From the NCBI GenBank assembly GCA_022712895.1, contig JAFLJS010000021.1, forward strand, positions 1 to 64,000: a stretch of 64,000 nucleotides of DNA. Direction: 5' to 3'. The stretch is from Desulfocapsa sp. (lineage in GTDB: Bacteria; Desulfobacterota; Desulfobulbia; Desulfobulbales; Desulfocapsaceae). Under the pieces are notes generated by a model. That model had not been told where the DNA came from and made no database searches. It worked only from the letters and a program-made list of their open reading frames with translations. This document shows, one piece after another, positions 55,316 to 64,000 of this stretch. Position 1 is the first letter of the stretch; each line of letters opens with the position of its first letter. Made by a program: the position numbers and the translations under genes.

Positions 55316-56728
55316 ATGAAGAACTGTATCTCAATAATTATCCCAACTAAAAATGGGGGCGAGTTGTTTCGGGAGTCCCTTGAAATGATTTATTCTCAGA
55401 ATATTGCCTTGCAGCTGGAAGTTATCGTAATTGATTCAGGATCGACAGATCAAACATTACAGGTATGCGCTGATTATCCGGTTAAACTTATTCGCATAGC
55501 AGCCTCTTCGTTTAATCATAGTGCTACCCGTAATCTCGCTATTTCTGCTGCGCAGGGCGAACTCTGTGTGCTGACAGTGCAGGATGCTGTAGCTGTGGAC
55601 AGGAAATGGCTGGGAAAACTTGTGGCGCCATTACAGAATAATAAGAGAGTTGCTGGAGTTTTTGGGCAGCAGGTTTCAAGGGCGGAGGCGTCTCCACTTA
55701 GTCGTTGCTGCAAACAGCTTTGGTATCAAGAGTGGAAGAATGATTGGGATCAGGAATCCGAACAGTTACCTGTGGCTTCAGATGGCTGGAAGGAACTGTC
55801 TGGTGAGCAAAAGAGGCGGTACGCAAGGTTTGATAACGTAAACAGTTGTATTCGTAAATCTGTCTGGAAAGATATTCCATTTCCTGATGTTTCTTATGCG
55901 GAGGATACCGCCTGGGCCATGGGGGTGTTGTCAGCTGGGTTTTCGGTTTACTGGCAGCCGAATGCCAAAGTGTTTCATTCCCACGAACGTTCTCTTGCCT
56001 ATGAATTTAAACGATCCTATGTTGATACGAAAACTCTGTCAGCTACTTTTGGTGAATCTTTTCAGTTGATAAGTCATCACAGGGCGCGGTTGGTTATAAC
56101 GTGGTTTGCTCAAGAAGCAGAACGGTTTCAGGAAAGCTCCACCCGGGAATTGGCTAAAAAAGAACGAAGTGTTTGGGCTATTGCAGAGGCAGATGATCTA
56201 TGGCAGCAGATGAATCTTGCTCATGACGAGTCAATAGAGGAAGAAAAAGATGTGGAATGGTTTCGTTCCTGTTTTTATCGTTGCTTGTTAGGGCCTACCT
56301 GGTTTAGGAAAGTGTGTCGAACTATCCTTAATAAAGGAATCTTTTTTCAGAGAGCCCCTAATGTGAACAGTTCAGGTAAATCGTTATTTGTTTTGGAGTT
56401 GCAAGGGCGGCATCGTTTCTTTCTAAATCAACTCCTGCGTATATATTTTGCCCATAATAATCAGAACGCGAACAGTGTTCGACTCATCCGTTTTGGGGCG
56501 GCTGCAATGGTCGGAGGTTCTTTATTGGGCCAATATATGAGTTCAGTGGATTTCCCGGCCAAGATCGATGGGGGAAGTAGTCACCTAGAAGATATTCAAG
56601 GGAGATCCATGTCGGCTACTGAAGGTAAAGGGTTTTGGCAGGCGGTGGATGAGTGGTCTCGTCAGCAATATAATCAAGAAAGTGACGCTCTTTTGTACTT
56701 GGATCAATTATTGACAGATGGCGTGTGA
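55316..56728 (+). CDS. GT2 family glycosyltransferase, rhamnosyltransferase-like
   Basis: A 470-residue GT2 protein. Residues 1-240 form the GT-A domain: SIIIPTKNGGELF, VIDSGSTDQT, FNHSATRNLAI, an altered DxD as TVQDAVAVD, and the acidic SYAEDTAWAMGVL in the catalytic-base region. The FNHSATRN motif is typical of rhamnosyltransferase-like enzymes. The C-terminal 200 residues are unassigned and contain a hydrophobic AAMVGGSLLGQYM stretch. Its last 25 bp overlap the convergent GT4 gene. Confidence 0.83.
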   Translation: MKNCISIIIPTKNGGELFRESLEMIYSQNIALQLEVIVIDSGSTDQTLQVCADYPVKLIRIAASSFNHSATRNLAISAAQGELCVLTVQDAVAVDRKWLGKLVAPLQNNKRVAGVFGQQVSRAEASPLSRCCKQLWYQEWKNDWDQESEQLPVASDGWKELSGEQKRRYARFDNVNSCIRKSVWKDIPFPDVSYAEDTAWAMGVLSAGFSVYWQPNAKVFHSHERSLAYEFKRSYVDTKTLSATFGESFQLISHHRARLVITWFAQEAERFQESSTRELAKKERSVWAIAEADDLWQQMNLAHDESIEEEKDVEWFRSCFYRCLLGPTWFRKVCRTILNKGIFFQRAPNVNSSGKSLFVLELQGRHRFFLNQLLRIYFAHNNQNANSVRLIRFGAAAMVGGSLLGQYMSSVDFPAKIDGGSSHLEDIQGRSMSATEGKGFWQAVDEWSRQQYNQESDALLYLDQLLTDGV

Positions 56729-58041
56729 GCCATCTTTTTGCTACCATTCTGCTGCTCAAGGAGCTTATGGTAGAGTTGCTCCATTTCCACACCGTTTTCC
56801 TGTATTGATTTGATGGTCGGTATTTGCTGCCGCAATTGATTGAGCAAAGTTTTGGATTCAATGAGCTCCTGCATTGCACCTGCCAGGCTGTCAGAATTAT
56901 TCACCTTAAATAGCAGGCCATTTTTTCGGTCTGTTACAAGGTCTGCCATACCGCCCAGGTCAGATGTGATAACCGGAACTCCCGCCATAAATGCTTCATG
57001 AATTGTGAGGGGTGAGTTTTCAAACCAGATGGAAGGTACAACGAGAATATCGATATTCCTCAAGATACTTGCCACTGAATTGTTGGGTATGGCACCTTTG
57101 AAGAAAATAGCTGAAGACGTCGCTGTTTTTTGTAGCTTAGTACTATATTCTGGGAACCAGTTCAAATCGCCGTAAATATAAAGCGCTGCTTTTTTATCTG
57201 AAATGGTATTGAAGGCTTCAACCAGAACATGGACTCCTTTATGTTCGCTTATTGTACCAATAAAACCAAAGCGAATGCTTTTGCTATTTTTTTGTTTTTC
57301 TTCAGGTGCGTAAGCACTTTTGTCAAAGCCATAATCTGAAAAGAGGATTTTGTCTTCCGGTATCCCGAACTTGATAAATTCTTTCAGTAAAAAAGGGGAA
57401 GGGGCAATAAAGTGATCGATTTCATTTGAAAGAGTAATCGCCTGATCCCTTCGCCTGGTTAAAGAGTCAAGCCTTATGGCCGGATCGCTTGATCTGGCAA
57501 GGTGACATCGCAGGAATTGATAGATAGAGGATGGGCTGAAGATGTTTACTTTTGATGGTTTTTCATAGAGACATCCTGAGCATTCTTGCAGGTCAATAGT
57601 GTGGCAGATACTCATGTCTCCTTTGATTCGTTGTCCCCAGCGTGGGCAAGTGAGCCAGTAATCGTGTAAGGTGAAGAGCATTGGAATCTTCAATTGCCTG
57701 GCAATGGCTGGGTAACGGAGTGAATGATAGAGAAGGTGTTGAAAATGAATGATATCAGGCTTGTAGTCGGTCAGGATGTCCGTGAAGATATCTTCCATCT
57801 TTTTATCGTTATAGGAGCTTCCAGCCGGATCAGTTACAGGGGGCCTGAACACCTCAATACATTGAAGATCGTCTACTGTGCGTTTTGTTACAGTATATGA
57901 TTTACAGAAAGGGGTTATTTCGGTAAAAAAAATACAGACCTCATGTTCCTTAGACAATTCCTTTGCCAGAAGATAGGTATAGATCTCTGCGCCGGCCTGA
58001 TGGTTAGGAAGGAAGTCATGTATGATGTATAAAATTTTCAT
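56704..58041 (-). CDS. GT4 family glycosyltransferase
   Basis: A 445-residue GT-B enzyme. YIIHDFLPNHQAGAEIYTYLLA gives the N-terminal acceptor loop; HDYWLTCPRWGQ is the insert common in one GT4 subgroup; RFGFIGTISEHKGVHVLVEAF opens the donor domain and VVPSIWFENSPLTIHEAFMAG followed by VPVITSDLGGM is the signature. The cysteine-containing stretch around 140-160 (CPRWGQ, CHTIDLQECSGC) resembles a metal-binding loop seen in this subgroup. Overlaps the convergent GT2 gene by 25 bp. Confidence 0.87.
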   Translation of the reverse strand: MKILYIIHDFLPNHQAGAEIYTYLLAKELSKEHEVCIFFTEITPFCKSYTVTKRTVDDLQCIEVFRPPVTDPAGSSYNDKKMEDIFTDILTDYKPDIIHFQHLLYHSLRYPAIARQLKIPMLFTLHDYWLTCPRWGQRIKGDMSICHTIDLQECSGCLYEKPSKVNIFSPSSIYQFLRCHLARSSDPAIRLDSLTRRRDQAITLSNEIDHFIAPSPFLLKEFIKFGIPEDKILFSDYGFDKSAYAPEEKQKNSKSIRFGFIGTISEHKGVHVLVEAFNTISDKKAALYIYGDLNWFPEYSTKLQKTATSSAIFFKGAIPNNSVASILRNIDILVVPSIWFENSPLTIHEAFMAGVPVITSDLGGMADLVTDRKNGLLFKVNNSDSLAGAMQELIESKTLLNQLRQQIPTIKSIQENGVEMEQLYHKLLEQQNGSKKMAHTPSVNN

Positions 58042-58132
58042 CGAGCACTGGATGGTGGGGAACGGATATTGGTATGACTCGTATGGAACAACATATTTAA
58101 AAATATGATAATTTACAAGGAATTGTTCGCTG

Positions 58133-59401
58133 TTGACTCATCTGAAAACTGATATTAATACAAGTTTCATTTTGCCTAATGGCTTTGATCTGGGTGGGGT
58201 TACAACCTGGTCTGTAGAATTGGCAGAACGACTGGCTTTGGCAGGACGACAGACGACACTGGTTCGACATGTCGATAGATATGTGAGTAGTGATATCTCC
58301 CCACCAGATGTACGTCTTTTAGAATGTTCACACCCAATTCATCCCAATTACTGGCGTCTCTTTAAAAAGGACATTGATGCATATGTTCAATCCTATGCTC
58401 AGGCTTTGCCGTCCATAATCATACCCAATTATTCATTTGGCTCATACGCTGCCTGTGCGTGCCTGGCTCGAACATCAGCAGATGTCATACGAGTTATTGG
58501 TATGGCCCATACAGACCATAGTGATTATTACGGATGGCTTGTTCGATTTGAATCTATTATTCACAAGTTTATTGCGGTAAGCCAGGAGATAGCCGCTCAC
58601 TTAGCTGTGCTTCTTCCTCATCGTCAGGGGGACATTGTCGTTCGGCCTTGTGGTGTAGCTGTGGGTGGCAAGTTGTCTCGCCCATATTCGTTGTCTTCCC
58701 AACCACTAAAGCTTATCTATGCCGGACGTCTGTCAGAGAGACAGAAACGTGTCTCGGATCTGGTGAAACTTTCCGTTATGCTTAGTAAAAGTGGAGTCGA
58801 TTTTGAGTTACAGATATATGGAAGTGGGCGTGATCAAAGTTATCTGGCAGATTTGATACGATCACTAAAGAAGAATGTTCGACAAAGAATACGACTTATG
58901 GGCCAGGTGGCTCCGAGGGAAATGACATCCTTCTACCGTTCTTCAGATATTTTTGTACTGGTATCTGAGTATGAGGGAACGTCTGTTTCTATGCTGGAAT
59001 CTATGGCTCAAGGATGTGTGCCGGTTGTGAGTGATGTTAGTGGTACCGCCGCCGTAATTGCTCAAGGAAAAAATGGTTTTACCTTCCCGGTAGGCGACAT
59101 TCGTGGGATGGAGGAAAAAATTGTGTGCCTGGATCAACAGCGTATTCGATTGGAACAGTTAGGACGTAACGCCAATCAAACAATACGGAACTTCTATTCA
59201 TATGAGGATTATGTGCCCTGGTTTTCAGATATTCTGGATGAGGTGTGGCAGCAAAGACCTCGGCCATGGCAAGAACAACAATTCTCTTTTTATTTTCCTG
59301 TGCGGCAATTCATGACAGAAACTGCTTATACCTTGGCTTCAAAGCCGGGGCTGAGATGGTTACATAGGCTGGTGGCACCAATAAAGGAAATAATCCGTTA
59401 A
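58133..59401 (+). CDS. GT4 family glycosyltransferase (TTG start)
   Basis: A 422-residue GT-B enzyme. ILPNGFDLGGVTTWSVELAERLA provides the acceptor loop, LIYAGRLSERQKRVSDLVKL begins the donor domain, and LVSEYEGTSVSMLESMAQGCVPVVS is a GT4 signature with the E-x7-E pair. Only TTG 58133 fits as start before the conserved region; AGG lies about 12 bases upstream. Only 3 bp separate it from the convergent GT2 gene. Confidence 0.87.
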   Translation: MTHLKTDINTSFILPNGFDLGGVTTWSVELAERLALAGRQTTLVRHVDRYVSSDISPPDVRLLECSHPIHPNYWRLFKKDIDAYVQSYAQALPSIIIPNYSFGSYAACACLARTSADVIRVIGMAHTDHSDYYGWLVRFESIIHKFIAVSQEIAAHLAVLLPHRQGDIVVRPCGVAVGGKLSRPYSLSSQPLKLIYAGRLSERQKRVSDLVKLSVMLSKSGVDFELQIYGSGRDQSYLADLIRSLKKNVRQRIRLMGQVAPREMTSFYRSSDIFVLVSEYEGTSVSMLESMAQGCVPVVSDVSGTAAVIAQGKNGFTFPVGDIRGMEEKIVCLDQQRIRLEQLGRNANQTIRNFYSYEDYVPWFSDILDEVWQQRPRPWQEQQFSFYFPVRQFMTETAYTLASKPGLRWLHRLVAPIKEIIR

Positions 59402-59404
59402 TGT

Positions 59405-60370
59405 CTATTCGTTAGATCCGGCAGAGCCCACCGCTTTCACAAACCCGAGATGCCAGTGAATAATAATATGCAGGGATAGCAGGAAGAGAATGGCACTTGT
59501 TTTTGAGAACCCCTCTTTGAGCAAGAACAGGAAAAAGAGCAGGGGCAAAGAGAGGAAAGAAAGCATAGTTATTGATGGATAGAAGATAAGTCCCGTTAGT
59601 ATCCCTAACAGGGCTGTGGCTGTTACGAAGGGTAGATATTGCAGCGGCCTGAAGAAACCATACCTTCTAAATAGCTTGTAAGCTGAACCACCATAACGTT
59701 GCATCATTTTCCCAAGTGCTGCAAGAGATTGTGGCCGATAGTGCTGGACAACTGCCTTGGGGCAGCGAATCAAGCTATGCTTGTGTCGGGTTATCCGGCA
59801 ATCCAGGTCAACATCTTCACCGGGCCATAAGGATACATCAAAACCTCCAACATCAAGAAAGGTATCTTTTTTGTATGCGGAATTGCAGCTCGGATTATGG
59901 CTGGTTGGCATTGTGTGAGAGGGGGACTTCATGTAAGAGGTTGCAAAGCCCAGAATTGAGAAAGTAGCCTGGATATATTGGCCAAAAGAACTTTCATCAT
60001 CGGGACTGACCTGATTTCCACCAACTCCTGCAATTTCTTTTGATAGAAAACCTTTCTCTAGCTCTTGTAACCAATTTTTCTGCACAATGCAGTCACCATC
60101 AGTGAAGGCAAGAATTTCCCCCGTGGCATTTTTTACTCCTATATTCCTTGCTCTGGAAGGGCCTCCATTTGAGATGCTGATGAGAGTGACCTTCTGGTAT
60201 GACCGGCAAATTTTGGCAGTACTGTCAGTTGACCCATCATCGACAATGATGATTTCGTATGAAGGGTAGTCGAGAGAAGACAATGCGTTGAGGCATTGCC
60301 TGATTGTCCGTTCACAATTGTAGACTGGTATAATAATGGAAAATTTTGGGAGTGAGTTCATTGCCAACAT
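59405..60370 (-). CDS. GT2 family glycosyltransferase with C-terminal membrane segments
   Basis: A 321-residue GT2 enzyme. FSIIIPVYNCERTIRQCLNAL, IIVDDGSTDST, FTDGDCIVQKNWL (metal motif DGD) and WPGEDVDLDCRI (catalytic-base ED) are present, with two or three hydrophobic segments at about 240-310. It probably extends a lipid-linked sugar. Start ATG 60370 or the in-frame ATG 60361. Upstream lies repeat family B. Confidence 0.87.
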   Translation of the reverse strand: MLAMNSLPKFSIIIPVYNCERTIRQCLNALSSLDYPSYEIIIVDDGSTDSTAKICRSYQKVTLISISNGGPSRARNIGVKNATGEILAFTDGDCIVQKNWLQELEKGFLSKEIAGVGGNQVSPDDESSFGQYIQATFSILGFATSYMKSPSHTMPTSHNPSCNSAYKKDTFLDVGGFDVSLWPGEDVDLDCRITRHKHSLIRCPKAVVQHYRPQSLAALGKMMQRYGGSAYKLFRRYGFFRPLQYLPFVTATALLGILTGLIFYPSITMLSFLSLPLLFFLFLLKEGFSKTSAILFLLSLHIIIHWHLGFVKAVGSAGSNE

Positions 60371-60430
60371 TTTATGAATGGGGTGGAGTGAATACTATAG
60401 GGAAACAGGAAATCTCTCTGAATATTTTAT

Positions 60431-60560
60431 TTGATTACCACTGAATCTCAGCTTCATTATTTGGTAACTTTTTGGAACCGCAGTGTCCCGCTGTAACCCT
60501 TGCTGCCAGCTAAAGCAGAGGAAGAGTGTCCGTTGGTAGCTGAGCTTGAGTGGTAATCAA
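60431..60560. repeat. Repeat family B (MITE-like), younger copy with target duplication
   Basis: 130 bp element with terminal inverted repeats of 23 bp (21 matching): left TTGATTACCACTGAATCTCA, right end TGAGTGGTAATCAA. It is flanked by a perfect 10 bp direct repeat AATATTTTAT at 60421-60430 and 60561-60570. The right-hand copy of the target carries the stop codon of the neighbouring GT4 gene. No ORF of note. Confidence 0.93.
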
Positions 60561-60566
60561 AATATT

Positions 60567-61712
60567 TTATGTGTCACCTATCCTATAGAGGGCAGATATT
60601 GGCTCTTTCATGTTGTAAATGTCAAAAAGGTGTTTGTGCATTTGGAATCCTGCCTCTCCCATTTTTATCTTCAACTCGGGGGATTGTCGTAGTGTTATGA
60701 GCCTTTTGACAAATTCTTTCTCATTGTTTACTAGGAAACTGTTTTTGCCATCAATGAGCAGATCACGATTTCCTGGAATGTCTGTGGCAATGACAGCTTT
60801 CTTAAAACAGACAGCTTCTAAAAGGATATAGGGCATGCCTTCCCAACGTGAAGTGCAGGCGATGACGTCTGAGATTTTGTACAGATCGGCTATGCAGTCC
60901 TGGTGACCAGTCAGTATAACATTTTTCTGAAGATTATGTGTGGCGATCTTTTTTTCAAGCTGTGCTCTCAATGGCCCTTCGCCAACCAGAACAAAAAGAA
61001 TGTCAGGGAATTGTTCCTTCAATAATTGAGCTGATCGTATCAGGAAAAAGGGGTTTTTCTGTCTGTCAAGACGTCCTATCTGAGTAACTACAAATTTATC
61101 AGCGATAGTTTCAGGGAGAAGTGCCGGAAGTACGTTTTGATTATGAGAAGAGGAGCTTTTTAGCAATTCTTTTCTGGAAATGTGGTTGTTGATAACAGTA
61201 ATTTTATTTTCATCAATTATCTTCCACTGCAACAGCCACTCTTTTTGATTTTGTGACAGGGCTACGAGAGACGATGTGAATGGGTTGAATATCCGCCACA
61301 TTTTTCGAAAGAACCACTGGCCCCGGCCTGCACATTCTGTGTCAATGTGGGGAGTAAAAATAATGTTTTTGCACTTGGCCAAGAGCGCACCTCCGTATCC
61401 CCAGAGTATGGATTGAAGGTTGTGGATATGGATCAGGTCGATATCTTGCTGTAGAAGGATCTTCCTCGTTGTCAATAGCCCTTTGAGGGAGAAAAAACGA
61501 TTTGAGGGAACCATGACCATGTTGTCAGTAGGGATAAGATATTGGAAAGAACGCAGTATTTTTTGGTCGTGGCCAGAGCAGAGTAGCCAAAATTCGAAAG
61601 AATCATCTTGTAAGACTTCCAGAAGGTAATGAATGTGTCTGCTGATACCACTCTTGTGCGGCTCGTAAAATACAAACAGAATTTTCTTTTTTTTCCGGTC
61701 AACTGTGAGCAT
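60567..61712 (-). CDS. GT4 family glycosyltransferase
   Basis: A 381-residue GT-B enzyme. LFVFYEPHKSGISRHIHYLLEVL is the N-terminal acceptor loop, VTQIGRLDRQKNPFFLIRSA opens the donor domain and ACTSRWEGMPYILLEAVCFKKAV is the GT4 signature with the E-x7-E pair. Its TAA stop lies within the 10 bp target duplication of repeat family B, so insertion stayed just outside the coding sequence. Confidence 0.9.
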   Translation of the reverse strand: MLTVDRKKKKILFVFYEPHKSGISRHIHYLLEVLQDDSFEFWLLCSGHDQKILRSFQYLIPTDNMVMVPSNRFFSLKGLLTTRKILLQQDIDLIHIHNLQSILWGYGGALLAKCKNIIFTPHIDTECAGRGQWFFRKMWRIFNPFTSSLVALSQNQKEWLLQWKIIDENKITVINNHISRKELLKSSSSHNQNVLPALLPETIADKFVVTQIGRLDRQKNPFFLIRSAQLLKEQFPDILFVLVGEGPLRAQLEKKIATHNLQKNVILTGHQDCIADLYKISDVIACTSRWEGMPYILLEAVCFKKAVIATDIPGNRDLLIDGKNSFLVNNEKEFVKRLITLRQSPELKIKMGEAGFQMHKHLFDIYNMKEPISALYRIGDT

Positions 61713-61787
61713 TATTTTTCAGAGGCGAGGTGATAAGGCATTTATTAAAAGAGAATAGAACTAATCGACAAGTAGAGCAACACAGTA

Positions 61788-63887
61788 TCAATGTATGAAT
61801 TCCAATAGAACCGAAGATCCTTGGTCATGAATCACTGTAACTGCTTTGTTTTGTAATTCAGTAGGTAATAAATCGGATGGGTCAAAACTCAATTTGACAC
61901 GACCCGTTTCTGTATCTTTTCCTTGTAAAATCATGGTGGCCTGATGGGGCCATGGCCAGAAATGTTCATTGTCAAAAGAGATACCGCCTATGGTGGCTTT
62001 TGAATCACCCTCGGGCAGGAGGAACCGATAGGTGTCTCCCTGGTTTACGTGTTTCAGTGGAAAGGTAATCCAGCCACTCCAGGCAGCATAAATTGTCTGT
62101 TTAATTGTTGACGATTTTGCTGACCGAGGGAGGTTGTCGTTCTGTTGAATGAGTTCCAGGAGGATTTCTTTTCCGGGATTAGTAACGAAAATTTTTATCT
62201 CTTTAATTGCATCATAGTGGTTAGGGAGAATTTCTATCCAGTGGAAATTTTTCATTGGGATGCTACCCTCCAGGCTGATTGGGTCTGACTTTCTTGCCTC
62301 GCTGAGGGGAGAGAATGATAACTCAGGCGAGGTGATGCATCTGTTCTTTTCATCCAGCCCAGCATAGCTGGGATGATAGACGGTTGGGTTGTACGCAACT
62401 GCAAATCGTAAGCTTTTTTGTTGTAATAATATGGATGTTGTTTCCGATTTAGCAAAGGCTGGGTGATAATAAATGGCCCCAAGCTGTAGACAATTGCGAG
62501 CAAAGTAAGAAGCCATAATCATTGTACTGGTATAAAGAATTTTGTCTTCAGGGTTAGCTTTGGATAGCAACAGCTGCACTTGGCTATCATGAAAAGACAA
62601 GGGCTGGCGTTTGATCATGTGTTCTCGCATTGACTGGATGTGTATCATGCCTGGCACAACTGTTTCCAGTACATACCCACTGAGTACTGCCAGTATCACA
62701 ACAGACGAGAGAAGAGATTTTGGGAAATAGGGGGCAGTTGCTTGCCTATTGGTCTTGTTTTGGGCAAAGTTCAGTGCATTTGTCGCCACGATATATATAG
62801 AATATGGAAGCGCACCAAAGAGAATAACTGCAAATGGAATCAATAGTCTAAAAAAGAGTGAGGCGTTCGGCGTGAGAGCATGAGAGTGACAAAGAGAAGC
62901 AAGGAGAAAAAGAAACAAGATGGAAAGGGTAATAATCATATTCTTTTGTCGACTGTTTCTCAAATAGAAACAACCCAGCAGGGTTGCAGGGAAGAGAACA
63001 ATCAGGGAACCAAAGAATGATGCTTTATATCGTGTGAATTGAATTGCTACTTCAAGTAGGTTTTTCACTATATTGCTGAATATAGTAGGCAAACTGGAAA
63101 AAAGAGGCATGGGATTAACTGTCAGGTAAGCCTGGAATTGATCAGCTAGAGACGTGAAAAATACGATAGGAGTGCCGATCGCAAATGAGAAAAGAAGCAT
63201 GATATAGAGATGTTTCCGTTTCTTTTTCTTTGACAAAAACAAGGCAAGGAGAATTGTGATTAATGTCAGGATCATACCTATGGGATGCATGGCCAACATG
63301 AGAAGGGAACCCACTATCAGTGTAATGGGTGCCGAGCCGTTTTTAGAAAGTATTCTTGCCCAGATAAGCAGGGCGATCATTATGCTAAGGTTGGAAGGTG
63401 TCAGATAGTGGAGCCCGGGGCCCGGAAAGATCTTAAAGGCCATGAGGCCGAGAGTGAGTCCAGTAGCTGTTCTTCCCCATAAAGAGGTTAGCAAACAGGC
63501 GAATGCGATTCCCCAGAAAAGAGGAGACAGTAACCAGAGAATCCTGAAAGTGGAAAAGATGTCATGGGTAATCCGATTTATCGAAAGAAGTATTGTGGAG
63601 AATAGGGGATGATAGAGGGGAAAGGCAAAACCTGCGATCTCGCTTTGCCTTTGCATGTCAGGGCCTTGCGGCATTGCATTGAATTGAGTTCTCAGATCCA
63701 GCAATGCGTTGCAATCTAGCGAAGAACATTCTTCCATGACTTGGGTTCTTACGAGGTATGCAAGACTGTCATCGACTTCAGGAAGCTGATCTCTTTGCGA
63801 AAGAGGATCGTAAATTAAATAACTTTGGACAGTCACCCAAATGGCCAGGCCAAATAACAGGAAAAACCAGGATGAAACCTTTTTCAC
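61788..63887 (-). CDS. Polytopic GT-C-like membrane protein
   Basis: A 699-residue membrane protein with about eleven segments and a C-terminal beta-rich soluble domain of about 200 residues. The first loop has LPEVDDSLAYLVRTQVM, an acidic pair where GT-C enzymes keep catalytic residues. The start is GTG 63887, overlapping the TGA of the upstream GT2 tail by four bases (GTGA), so it is coupled to a GT2 that may supply its polyprenyl-linked sugar. No named family recognised. Confidence 0.62.
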   Translation of the reverse strand: MKKVSSWFFLLFGLAIWVTVQSYLIYDPLSQRDQLPEVDDSLAYLVRTQVMEECSSLDCNALLDLRTQFNAMPQGPDMQRQSEIAGFAFPLYHPLFSTILLSINRITHDIFSTFRILWLLSPLFWGIAFACLLTSLWGRTATGLTLGLMAFKIFPGPGLHYLTPSNLSIMIALLIWARILSKNGSAPITLIVGSLLMLAMHPIGMILTLITILLALFLSKKKKRKHLYIMLLFSFAIGTPIVFFTSLADQFQAYLTVNPMPLFSSLPTIFSNIVKNLLEVAIQFTRYKASFFGSLIVLFPATLLGCFYLRNSRQKNMIITLSILFLFLLASLCHSHALTPNASLFFRLLIPFAVILFGALPYSIYIVATNALNFAQNKTNRQATAPYFPKSLLSSVVILAVLSGYVLETVVPGMIHIQSMREHMIKRQPLSFHDSQVQLLLSKANPEDKILYTSTMIMASYFARNCLQLGAIYYHPAFAKSETTSILLQQKSLRFAVAYNPTVYHPSYAGLDEKNRCITSPELSFSPLSEARKSDPISLEGSIPMKNFHWIEILPNHYDAIKEIKIFVTNPGKEILLELIQQNDNLPRSAKSSTIKQTIYAAWSGWITFPLKHVNQGDTYRFLLPEGDSKATIGGISFDNEHFWPWPHQATMILQGKDTETGRVKLSFDPSDLLPTELQNKAVTVIHDQGSSVLLEFIH

Positions 63888-64000
63888 CTTTTTTTCCTAT
63901 CGTATTGTGCCTCTTTGACAGTTGTATCAATAAGTCTTTCGAAGATGCCAAGGGCTGAGAGTTGCAGGCCAGCGAGTACCAGCAGCGCACCAGTGGAAAC
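63884..64000 (-). CDS. C-terminal fragment of a GT2-type glycosyltransferase (runs off the window)
   Basis: Reading the minus strand from the window edge gives 38 codons ending in TGA: VSTGALLVLAGLQLSALGIFERLID, then a basic tail ending DRKKR. The hydrophobic segment with GLQL and the charged end are typical of the last membrane helix of DPM1/GtrB-like GT2 proteins, such as those at 13161 and 51558. It has no start in the window, so it is absent from the ORF track. The stop overlaps the GTG of the next gene. Confidence 0.6.
   Translation of the reverse strand, partial: VSTGALLVLAGLQLSALGIFERLIDTTVKEAQYDRKKR

Noticed and set aside
63778-63990. 70-residue minus-strand ORF at the right edge
   Set aside because: It is out of frame with both the membrane protein and the GT2 tail, which explain this DNA better.

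Overview
This 64 kb window looks like chromosomal DNA of a Gram-negative bacterium with a moderately low GC content. Outer-membrane machinery (a TolC-type channel, a MacB-type exporter, a Wzm/Wzt O-polysaccharide exporter) and a LexA/ImuB/DnaE2 mutagenesis cassette support this. My best guess, from overall protein style, is a member of the Desulfobacterota (sulfate-reducer-like Deltaproteobacteria); no rRNA or other taxonomic marker is present to prove it.

Layout. (1) 1-6111: an SOS mutagenesis cassette, lexA - DUF72 - imuB-like - dnaE2-like, preceded and interrupted by copies of a ~109 bp palindromic element. (2) 6416-10251: a flippase-like membrane protein, a CapK-type adenylate-forming enzyme and a B12-binding radical SAM enzyme. 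(3) 10359-18246: accessory envelope genes (SGNH-like protein, FAD oxidoreductase, GT2, acyltransferase 3, UbiA-family prenyltransferase, polytopic membrane protein). (4) 18351-29776: a minus-strand four-gene operon made of a 2702-residue iterative PKS/PUFA-synthase-like megasynthase, a GNAT-fold acyltransferase of the YghO/bacterial-ceramide-synthase type, a ceramide-glucosyltransferase-like GT2 and an extended SDR. This is the most promising candidate for an undescribed system, a polyketide-derived glycolipid pathway. (5) 30144-43100: glycosyltransferases, including a 1159-residue protein with nine 38-residue repeats plus two GT domains, and the Wzm/Wzt exporter. (6) 44249-51143: a minus-strand block with an ABC permease, ATPase, TolC-like channel, HlyD-like adaptor, radical SAM/SPASM protein and Wzx-like flippase. 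(7) 51558-64000: more GT2, GT4 and GT-C-like genes, a ChbG/HpnK-type deacetylase with an anomalous start, and the tail of a further GT2 running off the right edge.

How the parts work together. Most of the window from 6.4 kb onward appears devoted to making, decorating and exporting surface glycans and glycolipids. About fifteen glycosyltransferase domains, several lipid-linked-sugar enzymes, two export routes (ABC and flippase) and a specialised lipid synthase sit together. Genes change strand often and converge with almost no space (3-13 bp, or overlapping), as expected for a locus assembled from many small cassettes.

Two families of short non-autonomous repeats are visible: a ~109 bp long palindrome (four copies) and a 118-130 bp element with terminal inverted repeats (two copies, one flanked by a perfect 10 bp target duplication). 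No transposase, tRNA, rRNA or CRISPR array was recognised.
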